DNA from: SHZI01 sp049290495
GTDB taxonomy: Bacteria; Pseudomonadota; Gammaproteobacteria; Steroidobacterales; GCA-2729495
DNA length: 35,661 nt
Assembly: GCA_049290495.1 (NCBI GenBank)
Contig: JBATNV010000266.1
Coordinates: forward strand, 1-35,661
Direction of reading: 5' to 3'
Shown here: one piece after another, positions 1 to 7,618 of the stretch
How positions within the stretch are numbered: the first letter of the stretch is position 1
Layout of the letters: each line of letters starts with the position of its first letter
The notes under the pieces: model-generated
Told to the model about the DNA's origin: nothing
Databases searched by the model: none
Seen by the model: the letters and a program-made list of their open reading frames with translations, nothing else
Position numbers and translations under genes: made by a program

Positions 1-620
1 TTCTTGTTTACTCGACATGGCGGTTCTGTGACCGCTTGCCGCTATCCGACTCTGCTCCGCCCCCCGGAGAGGCGTCAATCACCCGAGAGACATAATCTGG
101 ACGAAATCACCAGATTCGCCGCTGGCCTTCCAGCTTCGCCACCAGCACCCTGCCTGCATGACACCCGATGACCTTGCCTGACATTTGGCACAAGAGTGTC
201 TGAATAGGGCCGATCCGGACACGGACTCCGCGATTCTGGCTATGGCGCATCTTGGCGCGGCGGTGATGCTGTTGAGACCTGCGACCCGGGGATGGCTGAG
301 GCGCTTTTGGTAGCTATCGAGAACGCTTCCGGTAGGTTGTTGTCCTGAAAGGCTGCCCGCCATTGTTTTTGCAAAAACGGCGCAAGCAGGGTAGCGCCGG
401 ATTTCGGGCAGCGACATTTGCTCCCTGCTGGGTCTCGTGGATGGGACCCATGCGGCTGCCGGCTAGGATATTGTGGGACAGTAGCGGGACAGTAAGCCGC
501 ACATTTACCCGATACTGTCCACCAAGCAGGCTAGGGGTTAGACCCTATATTTGCTCCATTTACACGAAATATCATTTGCGGCCTGATGTGTGCAGAGTAA
601 GCCTAATAGGACTTGAAATG
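1..620. other. Region without a recognisable gene
   Basis: Open frames exist on both strands (the longest about 112 codons on the minus strand, 79-417), but none resembles a known family and none has a convincing ribosome binding site. The stretch holds a 14-bp perfect palindrome at 365-378 (five T, GC, five A, flanked by G and C) and a small repeat cluster at 475-520. It borders a tRNA 3' fragment, so it may be remnant accessory DNA, but no integrase or transposase piece could be recognised. Confidence 0.5.
475..520. repeat. Cluster of three GGACAGTA motifs
   Basis: GGGACAGTA occurs at 475-483 and again at 486-494, two bases apart. Its inverted form TACTGTCC lies at 513-520. Such short direct plus inverted copies are seen at ends of mobile elements and at protein-binding sites. 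No element or regulator is visible nearby, so the role is unknown and chance cannot be excluded. Confidence 0.35.
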
Positions 621-670
621 CGTTGACTGGAAACGGTCGTGCCGGTTCAATTCCGGCCCTGGGCACCAAT
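621..670 (+). repeat. 3' fragment of a tRNA-Leu gene, copy 1 (att-like)
   Basis: The stretch carries the 3' part of a class II tRNA: the end of a variable arm, a T stem GCCGG (641-645) pairing with CCGGC (653-657) around a TTCAATT loop, a 7-base acceptor strand (658-664), discriminator A and an encoded CCA (666-668). The 5' half, with acceptor partner, D arm and anticodon arm, is absent upstream, so this is not a functional tRNA. It matches copy 2 at 1820-1869 in 47 of 50 positions. The leucine identity rests on the variable arm and acceptor sequence and is an inference. Confidence 0.8.
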
Positions 671-763
671 AAAATAATAACGTATAGGTCATCCGGAGCT
701 TCAGGGCCCGGGGCTTTGTCGTCCATTCCGTGTAAATGCTGGCCGCCCGTGCTGGAGCAGACG

Positions 764-1633
764 TCACGCGCGCCGACGCAAGGTCACTGCAACCAGCGCC
801 AGCGCAATCAGCGCGATTCCGGCCGCCTCGGGCAATGAAGGCGTCTCGCCTAGCAGCGCCCAGGCCAGGAGGATGCCCGTAATCGGCACGGCGAGACTGC
901 TGAGTCCCGCCACTGAAGTCGGCAACTGCTCGACGATGTAAGACCAAAGCAGCCAGGCGAGTCCCGATGAAAACAGGCCGTTATAGATCAGCGCGCCGAT
1001 AAAATAGCCGCTCCACTCGATCGATCTCTCGGGTACGCTTAGTGCAATCAGCACCAGTCCGACCGTACCCGCTAACATCTGCCACGCCGTCATCGACAAC
1101 AAGCCGGTCTTGCCGCCGACAAGCAGCCGCTTGGTCAGGACCACGCCAATTGCCCAGCACACCCCGCCGCCGATCGCGAGCATGGCGCTGGTCGCGCCGC
1201 CCAGGCCTTGCCACGGTTCGAGCACCAGGAACAGACCGATCAACGCCAGCGCGAGGCTCGCAATCTGTCGCCGCGAGGGGTGTTCGCGCAAGATCAGCGA
1301 TGTAATCAGGATCGTCCAGAACGGCATCGTGTAGGCGAGCAGCGCGGTCTTGCCCGCGCCGCCGTCGACCAGCGCCCATTGCACAAGCGCCTGGAATCCC
1401 ATCGTCTGCGCCAGCCCGATCAGCACGATCGGCAGCAACGGTGGCGGCCGCATCGACACACCACGGACCCTCAGCGCGACAAACATAACGGCACTGCCAA
1501 ACACAAAGCGCACCGCCGCGAACTCGAAGGGGCCGGAGTAGCGCAGCACCTGCTTCATCACGATCCAGTTATAACTCCAGATGACACTCAGAACGATCAG
1601 TGCGATGAGAGCCTTGCGTCGGGTATCCGCCAT
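764..1633 (-). CDS. EamA/DMT-superfamily exporter
   Basis: The 289-residue product looks like a drug/metabolite transporter with about ten membrane segments in two EamA repeats (roughly residues 8-140 and 150-285). The family exports amino acids, metabolites or drugs across the inner membrane; the substrate cannot be read from sequence. The frame stays open upstream to 2062, but that extension is antisense to the tRNA fragment. The ATG at 1631-1633 (product begins MADTRRKAL) gives the normal family length and places the first hydrophobic segment correctly. A perfect TATAAT lies about 45 bp upstream. The gene stands alone between two tRNA 3' fragments, which suggests acquisition by transfer. 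Confidence 0.85.
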   Translation of the reverse strand: MADTRRKALIALIVLSVIWSYNWIVMKQVLRYSGPFEFAAVRFVFGSAVMFVALRVRGVSMRPPPLLPIVLIGLAQTMGFQALVQWALVDGGAGKTALLAYTMPFWTILITSLILREHPSRRQIASLALALIGLFLVLEPWQGLGGATSAMLAIGGGVCWAIGVVLTKRLLVGGKTGLLSMTAWQMLAGTVGLVLIALSVPERSIEWSGYFIGALIYNGLFSSGLAWLLWSYIVEQLPTSVAGLSSLAVPITGILLAWALLGETPSLPEAAGIALIALALVAVTLRRRA

Positions 1634-1676
1634 GCATATCTCGTTGGTGAACGCGTTTTCCGTGTTTCGTGCGTGA

Positions 1677-1705
1677 ATTATAGAGTTGCAAGGAACGGCC
1701 TGGAA
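1677..1705 (-). promoter_or_regulatory. Candidate promoter for the EamA gene
   Basis: On the minus strand a perfect TATAAT (1677-1682) lies 44 bp upstream of the ATG. At 17-bp spacing the -35 position (1700-1705) reads TTCCAG, a poor match. The -10 box and its position support it; the -35 does not. Confidence 0.4.
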
Positions 1706-1819
1706 TCTACTTTCATGAACTATTAGTGCCCCACGGAGAAGCATCGCCAGGCAGAGGCTCACTGACAGTCCGTAGTAGTCTGGCCTTACGCAAAAATGCG
1801 GGGCGTCCTTCTTTAAGTC

Positions 1820-1869
1820 CGTTGACCGGAAACGGTCGTGCCGGTTCAATTCCGGTCCCGGGCACCAAT
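1820..1869 (+). repeat. 3' fragment of a tRNA-Leu gene, copy 2 (att-like)
   Basis: Same layout as copy 1: T stem GCCGG (1840-1844) with CCGGT (1852-1856, one G-U pair), acceptor strand CCCGGGC (1857-1863), discriminator A and CCA (1865-1867). No GCCCGGG acceptor partner or D arm occurs in the preceding 100 bp, so the gene is incomplete. The three differences from copy 1 fall in the variable arm, T stem and acceptor strand. The rest of the 1634-1997 gap holds only the EamA promoter candidate and the leader of the next gene. Confidence 0.8.
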
Positions 1870-1997
1870 CAGCGCCTTGCACTCCCGTATGGCGGGCTGA
1901 ATCTACCTCATCCGGATAACAAGTTCCTTCGAAAGCATGTACAAGGGATGGCAAGCGCCAGTTCCGAATCCGGCATACCGATTGCGGAGATTTCACA

Positions 1998-2753
1998 ATG
2001 CGCAGATTTGTCTCTCTTCTCCTGACCCTGGTCGTTATCGGCGTTAACGCTGCCGCAAACATCCTGCCGATTAACGGGGTGAATACGGGGGAAGTCAGCG
2101 CACGCTATCCCACCGGATTTACACCTGCCGGCTGGGTCTTCTCGATCTGGGCGCTTATCTATCTTGGACTTGCTGCGTTCTCGGTTTATGCCGCCCGTAG
2201 CTCAAAGGCCCAAGAGTCACGGATCAGAAGAATAGAGCCGGCATACTGGCTCAGCTGTTTGGCGAACGCGCTCTGGATTTTGATGTGGCATCACGGCTGG
2301 ATCTTCGCGAGTCTCCTGCTGATGCTCGTTTTGCTTGCCTGTCTGGTTCTTATCTACGTGCGGCTGCAGAAAAGCACTGCCTCATCATTCGCCGAGCGTC
2401 TTTGCGTGGACATGCCTTTCAGTCTCTATTTCGGCTGGATTACGACCGCAATCCTCGCGAACCTGGCAGCGTGGTTCTTCGATATAAAGATCTACCCGTT
2501 CGACTTGCCAATGGATGACTGGGCCATCCTGACAGTAGTCACTGCAACCGCGATCTATACCGCGATGGGCCTGCGAACGCGCGATGCCGTGTATACGGCG
2601 GTATTCGGCTGGGCATCGCTGGGGATTGTTCTGCAGACACTTGAAACGAGCCATGCTGTCAGGCTGGCTGCGGCAGCTGCCTGCGTTGTGATGCTGGTGG
2701 TCACTTTCGTATCGATACTGCAGTCTCAAGACCAGTCGCGGCGGCGTGCATGA
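1998..2753 (+). CDS. TspO/MBR-like tryptophan-rich membrane protein
   Basis: This 251-residue integral membrane protein is rich in Trp and shows several TspO/MBR-type signatures: FTPAGWVFSIWALIYLGL near residues 41-58, an NALWILMWHH segment, and seven or so hydrophobic helices. Members of this family bind porphyrins, haem or other ligands in the membrane and modulate tetrapyrrole-linked or stress responses. At 251 residues it belongs to the longer bacterial forms rather than the classic 160-residue TspO. A GGAG lies about ten bases before the ATG. The stop overlaps the start of the SOUL haem-binding gene, so the two are translationally coupled. Another membrane family is possible but less likely. 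Confidence 0.7.
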   Translation: MRRFVSLLLTLVVIGVNAAANILPINGVNTGEVSARYPTGFTPAGWVFSIWALIYLGLAAFSVYAARSSKAQESRIRRIEPAYWLSCLANALWILMWHHGWIFASLLLMLVLLACLVLIYVRLQKSTASSFAERLCVDMPFSLYFGWITTAILANLAAWFFDIKIYPFDLPMDDWAILTVVTATAIYTAMGLRTRDAVYTAVFGWASLGIVLQTLETSHAVRLAAAAACVVMLVVTFVSILQSQDQSRRRA

Positions 2754-3403
2754 GCACGCGAGAGCGAGTCCTGACAATCATCCAGGGACTCGTCCTTGGC
2801 ATTACTGTTCTTCATTGGAGTCCCGCCATGAGTATAGAGGAACCCGCATATACGGTCCGGGACACAAGCGGAAAGATTGAGTACCGGGAATATGCTCCTT
2901 ACCTGAAGGCAGAGACCCTGGTGGAGGGTGCGGCCGACTTCGAGAGCGCAGGCAACGAAGGCTTTCGGCGGCTGTTCAGATATATCACCGGCGGCAATAC
3001 CACGCAGTCAAAAATCGCCATGACTGCACCGGTATCGCAAACCGGGGAGAGCGAGAAGATCGCCATGACTGTGCCGGTACAGCAAACTGGTTCAGCAGGC
3101 GGCTGGCTTATCGCCTTCACGTTGCCAAAACAATACACCCTGGAAACAGCACCAGTTCCAGGCGACTCACGAGTCAGGATCGTCAGTCAGCCAGCGAGAC
3201 TGTTTGCCGTGCTCCGCTACTCCGGGCGATGGACCGAGAGCAACTACAATGAAAGCCGCGATGAATTACTGGGCATCCTGGCTGCGGCCGGCGTTGCGGT
3301 GCGTGGTGAACCGCAACTTGCGCGCTATAACGCGCCATTTATCCCGCCGTTCATGCGGCGTAATGAAGTAATGATCGAGGTCGACTCTCTCCCCCTGCGC
3401 TAA
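2750..3403 (+). CDS. SOUL-family haem-binding protein
   Basis: The 217-residue product has a hydrophobic N-terminal stretch (about residues 8-26) that looks like a signal peptide, followed by a SOUL domain. Recognisable parts are the IEYREYAPYLKAET opening, two KIAMT-V/APV repeats (IAMTAPV and IAMTVPV), and the C-terminal RYNAPFIPPFMRRNEV block. SOUL proteins bind haem or other tetrapyrroles; a secreted bacterial form would act in the periplasm. The ATG shares bases with the TspO-like gene's TGA (ATGA). This pairs two tetrapyrrole-binding families in one transcript and hints at haem or porphyrin trafficking. The second Met (residue 27, MSIEEPAY) could be a start but would remove the signal-like segment. 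Confidence 0.85.
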   Translation: MSTRERVLTIIQGLVLGITVLHWSPAMSIEEPAYTVRDTSGKIEYREYAPYLKAETLVEGAADFESAGNEGFRRLFRYITGGNTTQSKIAMTAPVSQTGESEKIAMTVPVQQTGSAGGWLIAFTLPKQYTLETAPVPGDSRVRIVSQPARLFAVLRYSGRWTESNYNESRDELLGILAAAGVAVRGEPQLARYNAPFIPPFMRRNEVMIEVDSLPLR

Positions 3404-3442
3404 TATCCTGTCTCGTGGCGCCGATCACGGACGGGGAACGGG

Positions 3443-3901
3443 ATGACCGCCGAAATCTACCTCGGTTTTAAATGGCTGCATATCGCTTCTGCGTCCATCG
3501 GCTTCGGCTCGAACATCACGCATATCTTCTGGCTGCTGGCCGCCAACGCCGATCCCGTACACGGTTCCAATATTTTGCGTCTGATCAAGAAAATCGATGA
3601 CCGGCTGGCCGTACCAGCCTATATCGTCGCCACGATCTGCGGCACGATCATGTGGCTGTCGCTCTGGCCCACGAACACCTCGTGGATCATCGTCAGCCTG
3701 GTTCTGACGCTGGTGCTGGCGGCGATGGGTACCGCCTATGGTCCGTTCATGAAGAAGTGGATTCGTCTCACTGCGCAGCAAGCGCCGGATCAGCAGCAGA
3801 TTGCCGGGCTCGCGCGCGGGCTAACCATCAGCTGGATCGGTATTACGGTAAGCGTCTTCGTCGTGCTCTACATGATGGTCTGGAAGCCTGTGCTCTGGTA
3901 G
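3443..3901 (+). CDS. DUF2269-type integral membrane protein
   Basis: The 152-residue product has four predicted membrane helices, with the motif KWLHIASASIGFGSN at the start of helix 1, typical of DUF2269 membrane proteins. A short charged stretch (about residues 95-120) separates the second and third hydrophobic regions. No catalytic or transport function is established for the family. The start is an ATG after a purine-rich GGGGAACGGG. It lies 39 bp after the SOUL gene on the same strand and may belong to that transcript. It converges on the next gene with only 10 bp between stops. The histidine in helix 1 is conserved-looking and could bind a cofactor, which is inference only. Confidence 0.7.
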   Translation: MTAEIYLGFKWLHIASASIGFGSNITHIFWLLAANADPVHGSNILRLIKKIDDRLAVPAYIVATICGTIMWLSLWPTNTSWIIVSLVLTLVLAAMGTAYGPFMKKWIRLTAQQAPDQQQIAGLARGLTISWIGITVSVFVVLYMMVWKPVLW

Positions 3902-3911
3902 CCACGTGGCC

Positions 3912-4487
3912 TCAGATAAACAGGGCGTTCTTCGTGACCATGCACCAGATGATGTAGAAGGTCAGCATCGTTGAGCCGATACCGCGGATGGCCGCGGTCT
4001 TCACATCCCGTTTCGGATCTGCGGCATGGGTATCAACGGCATAGCGGATGATGTCGGGCACCAGCTGTATCGCTGCCATGATCCAGAAGGCAACGTAGGC
4101 CGCGAGCGCCCAAGGTGCCGATGCGAATCCGCCAAACCAGCCATTTACCAGCAGGAGTCCCGCCAGTGGGCTCAATATCGATGTCGGTGCAGTGATGCCG
4201 AGCGCCATCTTGCGCAGCATCGCGCGGGCCATCACGCCTGTTGCATGGTCGGCCGTCATGCGCACGCGCATCGCCCAGATATTGCTGAACAGTGTATGGC
4301 CAAAAAACAGGAAGCCCGAGAACTCGTGGATCACGAGCAGAAAGACTGCGCCGTTTTTCCAGTTCAGCAGAAACGCAGGTGGCATCACCTTGACGCCGAG
4401 AAGAGGCGCCGTGTAGAGAGCCATGACGATAAAATACAGGCTGTAGCGAACGACCACCGGCTTCCATCTCCACGACCAACAGGTCAA
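3912..4487 (-). CDS. Small membrane protein, probably DUF2269-like
   Basis: The 191-residue product has about five hydrophobic segments. The segment VIHEFSGFLFFGHTLFSNIW resembles helix 1 of the convergent DUF2269-type neighbour (His, small residues, FG, then I/FW), so the two are probably distant relatives. The start used is a TTG overlapping the upstream gene's stop (TTGA). A GTG at 4455-4457, preceded by GGAG, is a good alternative and shortens the product by ten residues. Later starts would cut into helix 1. Coupling to the FHA-domain gene is suggested by the overlap. Function is unknown. Confidence 0.6.
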   Translation of the reverse strand: MTCWSWRWKPVVVRYSLYFIVMALYTAPLLGVKVMPPAFLLNWKNGAVFLLVIHEFSGFLFFGHTLFSNIWAMRVRMTADHATGVMARAMLRKMALGITAPTSILSPLAGLLLVNGWFGGFASAPWALAAYVAFWIMAAIQLVPDIIRYAVDTHAADPKRDVKTAAIRGIGSTMLTFYIIWCMVTKNALFI

Positions 4488-5428
4488 AGACCAGAGTCGA
4501 AGCGTAGCTGATAGTTGCCTATAGAGAGCAGGTCGCCGGCTGCGAGCGCCTGGCTTTGTACAGCCTGCCCATTTACGCGTACAGAGTTGGTGCTGCGCAG
4601 ATCCACGATGTGGGTCTCGGTGTCTGTAACGATCAGTACCGCATGATGGCGGCTCACAAAGCGACTCTGCAGACAGAGATCGTTGTGCGCACTGCGGCCG
4701 ATCAACAGGCGGCCGCTTGCGAGGGTGCGGCGCTCCAGGACCACGCCATCGAGCATTACGACCAGGCTTCTGCGCAGGGTAGATGCGCTGGGCTCTGCCG
4801 CAGGCAATCCGGCGGGCAGACCACGAACGACGCTGAGCGCCGGCTCCGCAATGCGAACCACAGCAGCATCCAGGTCAAAGCGCTCGCGCGTAAACTGCTT
4901 GAGCCCGGCCATGCCGCGCGAATCGAGTATCCGGCTCAGCGCCGGGGTGCCGGCCAGCACAAAGGTAGCAGCAGGGGTCGCGGCCACTCGCACCCGTGAA
5001 AGCACCTGCAGAAATTCCAGCACGCGCGGACCGCATCGCTCTGTGTGATCGATCAGGAATACAGTTCTGCGCCCGCGAGCACCTTCGTGCCGCAGAAAGA
5101 CCACGAGCAGGTTATGCAGATCATCGATCTCGACGGCCTGAAACTCGAAGCCCAGCTGGGTAAGCGCCCGCGTCAGAAAATCCTCGATACTGTCATCTGG
5201 CGCATCAATCCGTACCAGGTGCAGATCTTCGCGAAGCTGACATTCGCCGACAAGATGATCGAGGAGGGCACCGAGCGCCGCTTGCACGCTACCAGTCAGT
5301 ACGGCGAATGGCCGCTGGCCGCGCAGGCAGCGATTCAGATAGGCCGAGGCGGCGGTAAGCGTCGCGACGCGCGGCACCGGTTCAGAACCGGAAGCCTGTA
5401 ATTCACCTGAGTTGATCAGTGCGGCCAA
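4484..5428 (-). CDS. Degenerate ExeA-like ATPase domain fused to FHA domain
   Basis: The N-terminal part (about residues 20-190) follows the layout of ExeA/GspA-type AAA ATPases: FAVLTGSVQ at the P-loop position, FLIDHTER at the Walker B position, then FVLAGTPALSRIL. The P-loop lacks GKT/S and Walker B lacks the acidic pair, so ATP hydrolysis is unlikely. The C-terminal FHA domain (about 225-312) is intact, with LIGRS, SRHHA and STNSVRVNG, which bind phosphothreonine peptides. The combination suggests a regulatory or scaffold protein. The TTG start has a poor ribosome site; a GTG at codon 18 is possible. It is followed, with overlap, by a small membrane protein gene and is divergent from ccm. 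Confidence 0.7.
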   Translation of the reverse strand: MAALINSGELQASGSEPVPRVATLTAASAYLNRCLRGQRPFAVLTGSVQAALGALLDHLVGECQLREDLHLVRIDAPDDSIEDFLTRALTQLGFEFQAVEIDDLHNLLVVFLRHEGARGRRTVFLIDHTERCGPRVLEFLQVLSRVRVAATPAATFVLAGTPALSRILDSRGMAGLKQFTRERFDLDAAVVRIAEPALSVVRGLPAGLPAAEPSASTLRRSLVVMLDGVVLERRTLASGRLLIGRSAHNDLCLQSRFVSRHHAVLIVTDTETHIVDLRSTNSVRVNGQAVQSQALAAGDLLSIGNYQLRFDSGL

Positions 5429-5545
5429 TGGCTTGAACGCTCATTTTTCGTTTGCGGTTAGTCTAGTTCATTCAATGACTTGTTTCAAAAGCGGATACTG
5501 GTGCAGGATGGCGCGCCGCAAAGGCCGCGGTTTACGGAGGTGGAG

Positions 5546-6163
5546 TTGCTCACGGGCAAAGACTTGACGCTGTGGCGCGGTGCGAACTGCTTGTTCGATC
5601 AGCTGTCGTTTTCTGCGGCACCGGGTGGTGCGCTGCTGATCCGGGGTCCCAATGGCTCCGGGAAGACGACGCTTTTGCGTGTAATCGCCGGCCTGACTTT
5701 GGCCGAGGAGGGTGCGGTTCAGTGGCGGGGTCGCCCGCTGTCCGAACGCGATGAGTCCGGTCGCCACACGATGGCCTATTGCGGCCACGCGACCGCCCTG
5801 AAACCCGATCTTACGACGCTGGAAAACCTGCGCTTTTTTGCCCGGTTGTCTGGCTATCCAACCGCGACGCTGCCTGAATTGCTGGCATCGGCCGGACTGA
5901 CGCCATGCGCGGATCTGCCTGCCCGGGTGTTGTCAGCCGGGCAGAAGCGTCGTGCCGCACTCGCCCGTGTGCTGATGTCTGGCGCGCCCCTCTGGTTGCT
6001 GGATGAACCGCAGACAAATCTCGACGCAGAAGGCCGGCGTTTTCTGGAGCAGGTGTTGCAGGAACATCTGGCAAACTCGGGTACCGCCGTCATCGTGGCT
6101 CATCAGTCTATCGACCTGGGTACAGCGCCCATCTCAGTGCTGCAGATGGGGGATACCGCTTGA
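5546..6163 (+). CDS. ccmA: Haem exporter ATP-binding subunit CcmA
   Basis: CcmA is the ATPase of the CcmABCD complex, which releases haem-loaded CcmE in System I cytochrome c maturation. The 205-residue product shows the Walker A GPNGSGKTT (about residue 34), an LSAGQKRR signature and the Walker B LWLLDEPQTNLD. The frame extends back to 5480, but a TTG at 5546 preceded by GGAGG five bases away gives the usual family length (E. coli about 207) and starts just before the LTLWRG motif. It overlaps ccmB by four bases and opens the ccm operon. A promoter should lie in the 117-bp divergent gap (5429-5545), but no clear box was seen. Confidence 0.93.
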   Translation: MLTGKDLTLWRGANCLFDQLSFSAAPGGALLIRGPNGSGKTTLLRVIAGLTLAEEGAVQWRGRPLSERDESGRHTMAYCGHATALKPDLTTLENLRFFARLSGYPTATLPELLASAGLTPCADLPARVLSAGQKRRAALARVLMSGAPLWLLDEPQTNLDAEGRRFLEQVLQEHLANSGTAVIVAHQSIDLGTAPISVLQMGDTA

Positions 6164-6840
6164 ATCTTGGGCTGGGCAGTCTCTTCTGGGTCGTGCTCCA
6201 GCGCGACCTAATGGTCGCCATGCGGCGCTGGTCGGATATCTGCAATCCCGTTGTATTTTTTGTTCTCGTTGTCGCCCTGTTTCCACTGGCCCTCAATCCA
6301 CGTGTCGAGTTTCTGCGCGCACTGGCGCCAGGCGTTTTATGGATCGCCGCACTGCTGGCTGCATTGCTGTCACTAAACCAGTTGTTCCGGGCTGACATCG
6401 AAGACGGCACGATGGAGCAACTGCTGACGCTGCCCTATCCACTCGGGCTCGTTATACTGGCCAAGACGCTGGCACACTGGCTGGTGACCGGTCTGCCTGT
6501 CGTGGCTGTGGCACCCATACTTGCCATCACCTACCATTTGCCCGCTGAGGCGAACAGCACCTTGTTGCTGTCGTTGCTGATCGGTACACCAACGCTGAGC
6601 CTGCTGGGTTCAATCGGTGCCGCACTGACGGCCGGATTGCGCCAGTCGGGCGTGCTGCTCGCGTTGATGGTTGGTCCGTTGATGCTGCCGGTGCTGATGC
6701 TGGGCGCACGCGCCACAGATATTGCACTGAGCGGCGATGACCCGACCGGGCCGCTTTATCTGCTTGGTGCGCTGCTGGCGCTCGCGCTGAGTCTTGCGCC
6801 ACCAGCTGCGGCCATGGCAATACGCATTAGCGCAGATTGA
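6160..6840 (+). CDS. ccmB: Haem exporter permease subunit CcmB
   Basis: This 226-residue inner-membrane protein has six hydrophobic segments and the family's early block with ALNPR and the cytoplasmic loop ADIEDGTMEQLL that contacts CcmA. It works with CcmA, C and D in freeing holo-CcmE from CcmC. The start is TTG within TTGA, overlapping the ccmA stop, so translation is coupled. Length agrees with the family (about 220). It is followed after 19 bp by ccmC. Confidence 0.93.
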   Translation: MNLGLGSLFWVVLQRDLMVAMRRWSDICNPVVFFVLVVALFPLALNPRVEFLRALAPGVLWIAALLAALLSLNQLFRADIEDGTMEQLLTLPYPLGLVILAKTLAHWLVTGLPVVAVAPILAITYHLPAEANSTLLLSLLIGTPTLSLLGSIGAALTAGLRQSGVLLALMVGPLMLPVLMLGARATDIALSGDDPTGPLYLLGALLALALSLAPPAAAMAIRISAD

Positions 6841-6859
6841 ACACGGAGCAAACGGGCCT

Positions 6860-7618
6860 ATGTGGACATGGTTTTATCGCCTCGCATCGCCGCCGCATTT
6901 TTATCGCGTGGCAGCGAGCCTGGTGCCATGGCTGCTCTGGCCAGCCTTGCTGCTGATCGTCCTCGGCACCTGGGGCGGACTGGTGGTTGCACCTGCCGAC
7001 TATCAGCAAGGTGACGGTTACCGGATCATCTATGCGCACGTGCCATCGGCTTATCTGTCGATGATGATCTATGTGACCATGGCCGTAGCGGCCGGTATCG
7101 GTCTGATCTGGCGCATCAAACTGGCGCATGCGGTGGCCGCGAGCTGTGCACCCATTGGCGCGAGTTTCACCGCAGCAGCACTGGTCACGGGCATGCTATG
7201 GGGCAAGCCGATGTGGGGAACCTACTGGCAATGGGAACCGCGCCTGACCTCAGAGTTGATCCTGCTGTTTCTGTACTTCGGTTATATGAGTCTGCGCAGC
7301 GCATTCAATGACCTGAACCAGTCTGATCGGGCCAGTGCCGTGCTGGCGCTGGCTGGCGTGGTCAATGTGCCGATCATCCACTTCTCGGTTTTGTGGTGGG
7401 CTGGCTTGCACCAGGGCCCGTCAATCTCCAAGCTCGATACGCCGTCGATTGTTTTCAACATGCTGTGGCCACTTTTAACGATGATTCTGGGCTTTACGCT
7501 GTTTTTTCTGGGTGTACTGGCGATGCGGGTGCGCGGCGAGGTGCTTGAACGCGAATTTCATTCCCGCTGGGCGCAAGACGTGCTGCGTGGCGTCAGCCTC
7601 AGGGAGGTGGACCGATGA
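6860..7618 (+). CDS. ccmC: Haem handling protein CcmC
   Basis: CcmC presents periplasmic haem to CcmE. The 252-residue product has six membrane segments and the external His residues of the family (IIYAHVPSAY, His60, and IIHFSVLWWAGLH). The tryptophan-rich loop normally reads WGTWWxWDxRLT; here it is WGTYWQWEPRLT (about residues 119-130), with Tyr for the first Trp of the pair and Glu for Asp. The ATG at 6860 follows ACGGAG at a somewhat long spacing and gives normal length; the frame is open upstream inside ccmB but that part is shadow. It overlaps ccmD (ATGA). Confidence 0.93.
   Translation: MWTWFYRLASPPHFYRVAASLVPWLLWPALLLIVLGTWGGLVVAPADYQQGDGYRIIYAHVPSAYLSMMIYVTMAVAAGIGLIWRIKLAHAVAASCAPIGASFTAAALVTGMLWGKPMWGTYWQWEPRLTSELILLFLYFGYMSLRSAFNDLNQSDRASAVLALAGVVNVPIIHFSVLWWAGLHQGPSISKLDTPSIVFNMLWPLLTMILGFTLFFLGVLAMRVRGEVLEREFHSRWAQDVLRGVSLREVDR

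Larger units (their letters stand above)
621..1869. mobile_element. Possible mini-island between tRNA-Leu 3' fragments
   Basis: Two direct 50-bp copies of a tRNA 3' end bracket about 1.15 kb that contains one complete gene, the EamA-family exporter. Integrases often use tRNA 3' ends as attachment sites, and excision or partial decay leaves such flanking copies. No integrase gene, intact or broken, is visible here. A recombination-generated duplication of a tRNA end is an equally simple explanation. Confidence 0.35.

Noticed and set aside
365..378. GTTTTTGCAAAAAC palindrome as an operator
   Set aside because: There is no gene or promoter nearby for it to control, so a regulatory call would be guesswork.
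79..417. 112-codon minus-strand open frame
   Set aside because: No recognisable domain, no ribosome site and unusual composition; it cannot be supported as a gene.
623..838. Open frame with GRAGSIPALGTN peptide
   Set aside because: It is a translation of the tRNA 3' fragment, repeated at the second copy (1726-2025); no protein is expected.
1634..2062. N-terminal extension of the EamA frame
   Set aside because: It adds about 143 residues with no family match and contains a translated tRNA fragment (PELNRHDRF-type peptide), a known artefact. The ATG at 1631-1633 gives the family length.
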